Shown here in pieces: positions 61,790-64,000 of a stretch of 64,000 bases of DNA (its first letter is position 1; each line of letters begins with the position of its first letter). The notes beneath the pieces were generated by a model. That model saw nothing but the letters and a program-made list of their open reading frames with translations, was not told the origin of the DNA and did no database searches. The DNA is from Candidatus Melainabacteria bacterium (GTDB lineage: Bacteria > Cyanobacteriota > Vampirovibrionia > Obscuribacterales > Obscuribacteraceae), in assembly GCA_016212515.1 (NCBI GenBank), contig JACRFZ010000035.1:1-64000 (forward strand). The letters are read 5' to 3'. A program made the translations under genes and the position numbers.

Positions 61790-62947
61790 TTACTTGGTTT
61801 CGGCCAGGGCTTTGATTTTCGCCGTCACGTCGGTGTCGAGCAAGTTAGGCAAGTCGATGGCGTCGAAGGCACAGGCACCCACGCAGACTCCGCAACCGGA
61901 GCAGCGGTAGGCTTTCACCGTAGCCAGGAGTTTGAAGCGGGAACCAGCCGGAGCGGGCACCATTTCAATAGCCTGGTAGGGGCAGTCTTTGGAGCAGAAG
62001 GAGCAGCCGGTGCACTTGTTCAGAACGACTTCCGCAGCTTCCACGGGGTGGGCGGCCTTGTAGAGACTGGGGAAAGGCACCAGACAGAGAGCCACCGAGC
62101 CGCCAATCATCAGAACCCAGTACATGGTTGTGTCCATGTGGGCGAGCAACCAGTAGGGCCAGAGGAAGAACCAGTCAATTTCGAAGCTGGTGGGCTGGGC
62201 GTTGATGTCGGCCATTTTGCCCGAGGTGATGGGCAAGAGGAAGACGAAGACAAGAAGCACGGCTATAAGGATGTAATTGATAGCCGGAGGCGGTGTGATC
62301 ACCGGTCTGGTCATGCGCACATAGTGCAACCAGAGACCGAAGAGCAGGGAAAAGGAAAGTCCGATGTGGATAAAGAGGAAGTTGGACAGGGTCAAGTTGG
62401 TGATGGCGGCACCGTTCAGGAACCATGCTTTCAAACCAGGTCCCACAAAGGGCAGAGCTTCCAGAGCACTGGAGGTCATACGAGTCAAAACGAGGGAGCG
62501 CTCGTCCCAAACCAGGTAATAGCCGGTCTGACCAATGAAAAGAACCATCAAGAGGAGGACGATACCGGTCACCCACTGGGTCCAGCGGTATTGACGGTAG
62601 CGGTCGGTAACCCATACGCGCAGGGCGTGCAGCACGATGGTGATGACCATGGCATCACCGGCATAACGGTGAATACCGCGCACCACGGCACCGAAGGGCA
62701 GGGTGTCGGTGATGTAGTCTACTGAGGTCCAGGCGTTGACCAGGTTCTCAGAAAAGTAAGCATTGTCGATGGTCGGAATGTAATAGGCGAACAGCAAAAG
62801 CCCGGACAAGAACAGAACCCACAGATAAAACTGAGGCAGAGCCCCGTGGTAATAAAAGGGGTTGTACTTATTGGTTAGAACGGCATTGGTCGCTTTCTCT
62901 ATTGCTAGAGTCAGGTCGGTCATGCCCTTCGGTATCGACGAGTACAT
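61790..62947 (-). CDS. Cytochrome b fused to a C-terminal 2[4Fe-4S] ferredoxin domain
   Basis: 385 residues. Residues about 30-240 form a cytochrome b/b6-type four-helix core with two bis-His heme sites: His93 and His107 in one helix (HRYAGDAMVITIVLHALRVW) and His194 and His208 in another (FIHIGLSFSLLFGLWLH). A shortened subunit-IV-like part follows (FEIDWFFLWPYWLLAHMD). Residues 310-365 are a bacterial ferredoxin: CTGCSFCSKDCPYQAI (Cys312, 315, 318, 322) and CSGCGVCVGACAFDAI (Cys349, 352, 355, 359). The fusion would connect the membrane quinone pool to iron-sulfur donors or acceptors in the cytoplasm. A Rieske protein is not seen in the window. Confidence 0.93.
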   Translation of the reverse strand: MYSSIPKGMTDLTLAIEKATNAVLTNKYNPFYYHGALPQFYLWVLFLSGLLLFAYYIPTIDNAYFSENLVNAWTSVDYITDTLPFGAVVRGIHRYAGDAMVITIVLHALRVWVTDRYRQYRWTQWVTGIVLLLMVLFIGQTGYYLVWDERSLVLTRMTSSALEALPFVGPGLKAWFLNGAAITNLTLSNFLFIHIGLSFSLLFGLWLHYVRMTRPVITPPPAINYILIAVLLVFVFLLPITSGKMADINAQPTSFEIDWFFLWPYWLLAHMDTTMYWVLMIGGSVALCLVPFPSLYKAAHPVEAAEVVLNKCTGCSFCSKDCPYQAIEMVPAPAGSRFKLLATVKAYRCSGCGVCVGACAFDAIDLPNLLDTDVTAKIKALAETK

Positions 62948-62974
62948 CTTTGAGGATCTCCCAACTTTAACTAG

Positions 62975-63328
62975 TTACTTCTTCACCGGTAAAACTGTCT
63001 TCTCTTCGCCGTCCTCGCGCCCGATGGCGGCGATACCGACGGCTGATGCGATCATGGCCAGACCCATCACCAGAGCATAAGCGTAATCGCCGAATCTGGA
63101 TTCAGCGCCGGCTTTCTTCAGGTGCGCGGTCCACTCGCTGGCGTAATTAGCCAGATTCGAGTAGTCCGGCAGGGGCATGTTGAGGTTGATGGATAACCAC
63201 TTCAACCATTCGGGCCAATTCTGAAATGAGGCATCCATACCAAGCTCAGCCCAAGGCAAAGCTAGTGTGATGACTATACAAAGCAAACCACCAGCTATCG
63301 CTAGAATGCCGTTTATTCCCTTACCCAC
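62975..63328 (-). CDS. Small membrane subunit, two helices, of the cytochrome b operon
   Basis: 117 residues. Helices lie at about 5-28 (GINGILAIAGGLLCIVITLA) and 83-103 (YAYALVMGLAMIASAVGIAA); between them is a Trp/Tyr-rich loop (WPEWLKWLSINLNMPLPDYS). It overlaps the preceding gene by 8 bases, showing translational coupling. No family is recognised. It lies 27 bases before cytochrome b, so it is probably a structural subunit. Confidence 0.72.
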   Translation of the reverse strand: MGKGINGILAIAGGLLCIVITLALPWAELGMDASFQNWPEWLKWLSINLNMPLPDYSNLANYASEWTAHLKKAGAESRFGDYAYALVMGLAMIASAVGIAAIGREDGEEKTVLPVKK

Positions 63329-63716
63329 GGTTCGTTTTGTCTCCCTGTTTGGTTAAGTGCCTGTACCAACGATCAAATAGAGGAATGTTGCGGGTGCGAC
63401 CGCCCTTGGAACGTTCTTCAGCGTACATGAAGAAGCCGTAGAGACTGACCAGAACGATAGTCAGTGTTGTACCGCCGAAGAGATAGGCCAGACCGGCAAG
63501 GGTTGGAGCTTCGCTAACCTGTCTCCAACCTTCAAAAAACCAGCTTAGCGTTATGGTGGCCATTACGAAAACAGCTAGTTTGAGCGAGAGCTTGACTTTG
63601 AAAGCAGGCTTGTCTTCTGAAGCGGAACCCTTTGGGGTTCCGGCTTCAGCCGCACTATTTGCGTTAGCGCTCAAGACAAGTTTCATTTCTTCGTCAGGTT
63701 CCTTTTCTGGCGCCAT
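63321..63716 (-). CDS. Small membrane subunit, two helices, of the cytochrome b operon
   Basis: 131 residues. A polar N-terminal 30 residues precede a helix at about 37-57 (LSLKLAVFVMATITLSWFFE) and another at about 68-92 (LAGLAYLFGGTTLTIVLVSL, GFFMYAEE). The basic C-terminus contains RTRNIPLFDRWYRHLTKQG. Its start shares one base with the stop of the upstream gene (TAATG). No family is recognised. Confidence 0.7.
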   Translation of the reverse strand: MAPEKEPDEEMKLVLSANANSAAEAGTPKGSASEDKPAFKVKLSLKLAVFVMATITLSWFFEGWRQVSEAPTLAGLAYLFGGTTLTIVLVSLYGFFMYAEERSKGGRTRNIPLFDRWYRHLTKQGDKTNRG

Positions 63717-64000
63717 TAGCTTCCGGTAGTTTCAGCCGGCTTGGTGTCGGTAGCAGCAACCTGCTTGGGCGGCTCCGCTGTCGACTGGGCTTGCTTGCAC
63801 TGCATGGCTACGACAAGAGCGTAGGCAGCAGACAAAGCACCGCCGATCATCCAGTACCAGTCAACTTCAGGCACCGACATGGGATAGCCTTTGACCACAC
63901 CGGGCTTCAGTCTGTCCACCAGAGTGCAGTAGTCCCAGGCCCAGCGGTTGTTGACCATGAAGTCGACCAGACCGTGGTAGGTGGGGTGTGCACCCTTCTC
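63716..64000 (-). CDS. Membrane subunit of the cytochrome b operon (partial, runs off the window)
   Basis: The reading frame is open to the window edge: upstream of the first in-frame ATG (63958) the frame continues KGAHPTYHGLVDF, so the gene almost certainly starts outside. The visible part contains NNRWAWDYCTLVDRLKPG, one membrane helix (WYWMIGGALSAAYALVVAMQ) and a polar Thr/Glu/Lys-rich C-terminus. Too little is visible to assign a family. It couples to the next gene by a one-base overlap. Confidence 0.65.
   Translation of the reverse strand, partial: EKGAHPTYHGLVDFMVNNRWAWDYCTLVDRLKPGVVKGYPMSVPEVDWYWMIGGALSAAYALVVAMQCKQAQSTAEPPKQVAATDTKPAETTGS

Noticed and set aside
62048..62725. 225-codon ORF on the plus strand
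   Set aside because: Antisense to cytochrome b; His/Gly/Glu-rich artefact.

Overview
The window is about 64 kb of a bacterial chromosome of roughly 50-55 % GC (judged by eye). It is densely coded on both strands and has no rRNA operon, prophage, insertion sequence or CRISPR array that I can see. I infer a non-photosynthetic member of the cyanobacterial phylum (the Melainabacteria/Vampirovibrionia type, perhaps an Obscuribacter relative). The pointers are a DUF4330 protein next to an IctB-like O-antigen-ligase-family protein, a DUF212 protein, a short group-2 type sigma factor, and respiratory genes with no photosynthesis genes. This placement is inference from gene content, not from a marker-gene tree.

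Layout. 1-7.6 kb: the end of an FAD amine-oxidase-like gene, a sugar-phosphate mutarotase, an EF-hand/calpain-like protease, an OppD ATPase, the bifunctional NAD(P)HX repair enzyme and a TonB-C/TPR lipoprotein. 7.7-14.3 kb: two tandem S66 LD-carboxypeptidase paralogues, one of which appears to have lost its catalytic triad, then an acyl-CoA dehydrogenase, a prenyl diphosphate synthase, a DUF212 protein and a protein with a duplicated ribbon-helix-helix-like unit. 14.5-21.1 kb: an acyltransferase, an smpB-glycosidase-glycosidase operon and a GNAT protein. 21.3-24.7 kb: rpsL-rpsG, then fusA behind its own terminator-separated unit. 25-28.6 kb: a DUF1501/DUF1800 exported-protein operon and two tRNAs (Val-GAC, Cys-GCA). 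28.8-39.9 kb: Opp/Dpp permeases, an orphan PotB-like permease, fmt-rsmB, a slipin, an SGNH hydrolase and a TauE-type exporter. 40-47.9 kb: a HldA-like kinase with a long N-terminal extension, DUF4330-IctB, a large TadG-like surface protein and a possible small RNA. 47.9-55.3 kb: a cyclase-family hydrolase, a CoA-transferase, tryptophanase with a terminator hairpin in its leader, a broken CAP-domain gene and an HExxH protein.

Two accessory blocks deserve attention. At 55.3-58.1 kb a four-gene minus-strand operon has the layout of a polymorphic toxin locus: a 401-residue carrier-like protein, a 119-residue papain/C39-fold fragment that keeps its His and Asp, and two recently duplicated 188-residue proteins in the position of immunity proteins. 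At 61.1-64.0 kb a minus-strand operon encodes a membrane electron-transfer complex: a cytochrome b fused to a 2[4Fe-4S] ferredoxin, an MvhD-like iron-sulfur protein, three small membrane proteins and a 39-residue single-span protein. This looks like a quinone-, ferredoxin- or thiol-linked oxidoreductase of unusual composition.

Functional assignments rest on motifs read from the translated sequence. Start codons were moved from the longest reading frame only where a ribosome binding site, paralogue alignment or signal peptide supported it.
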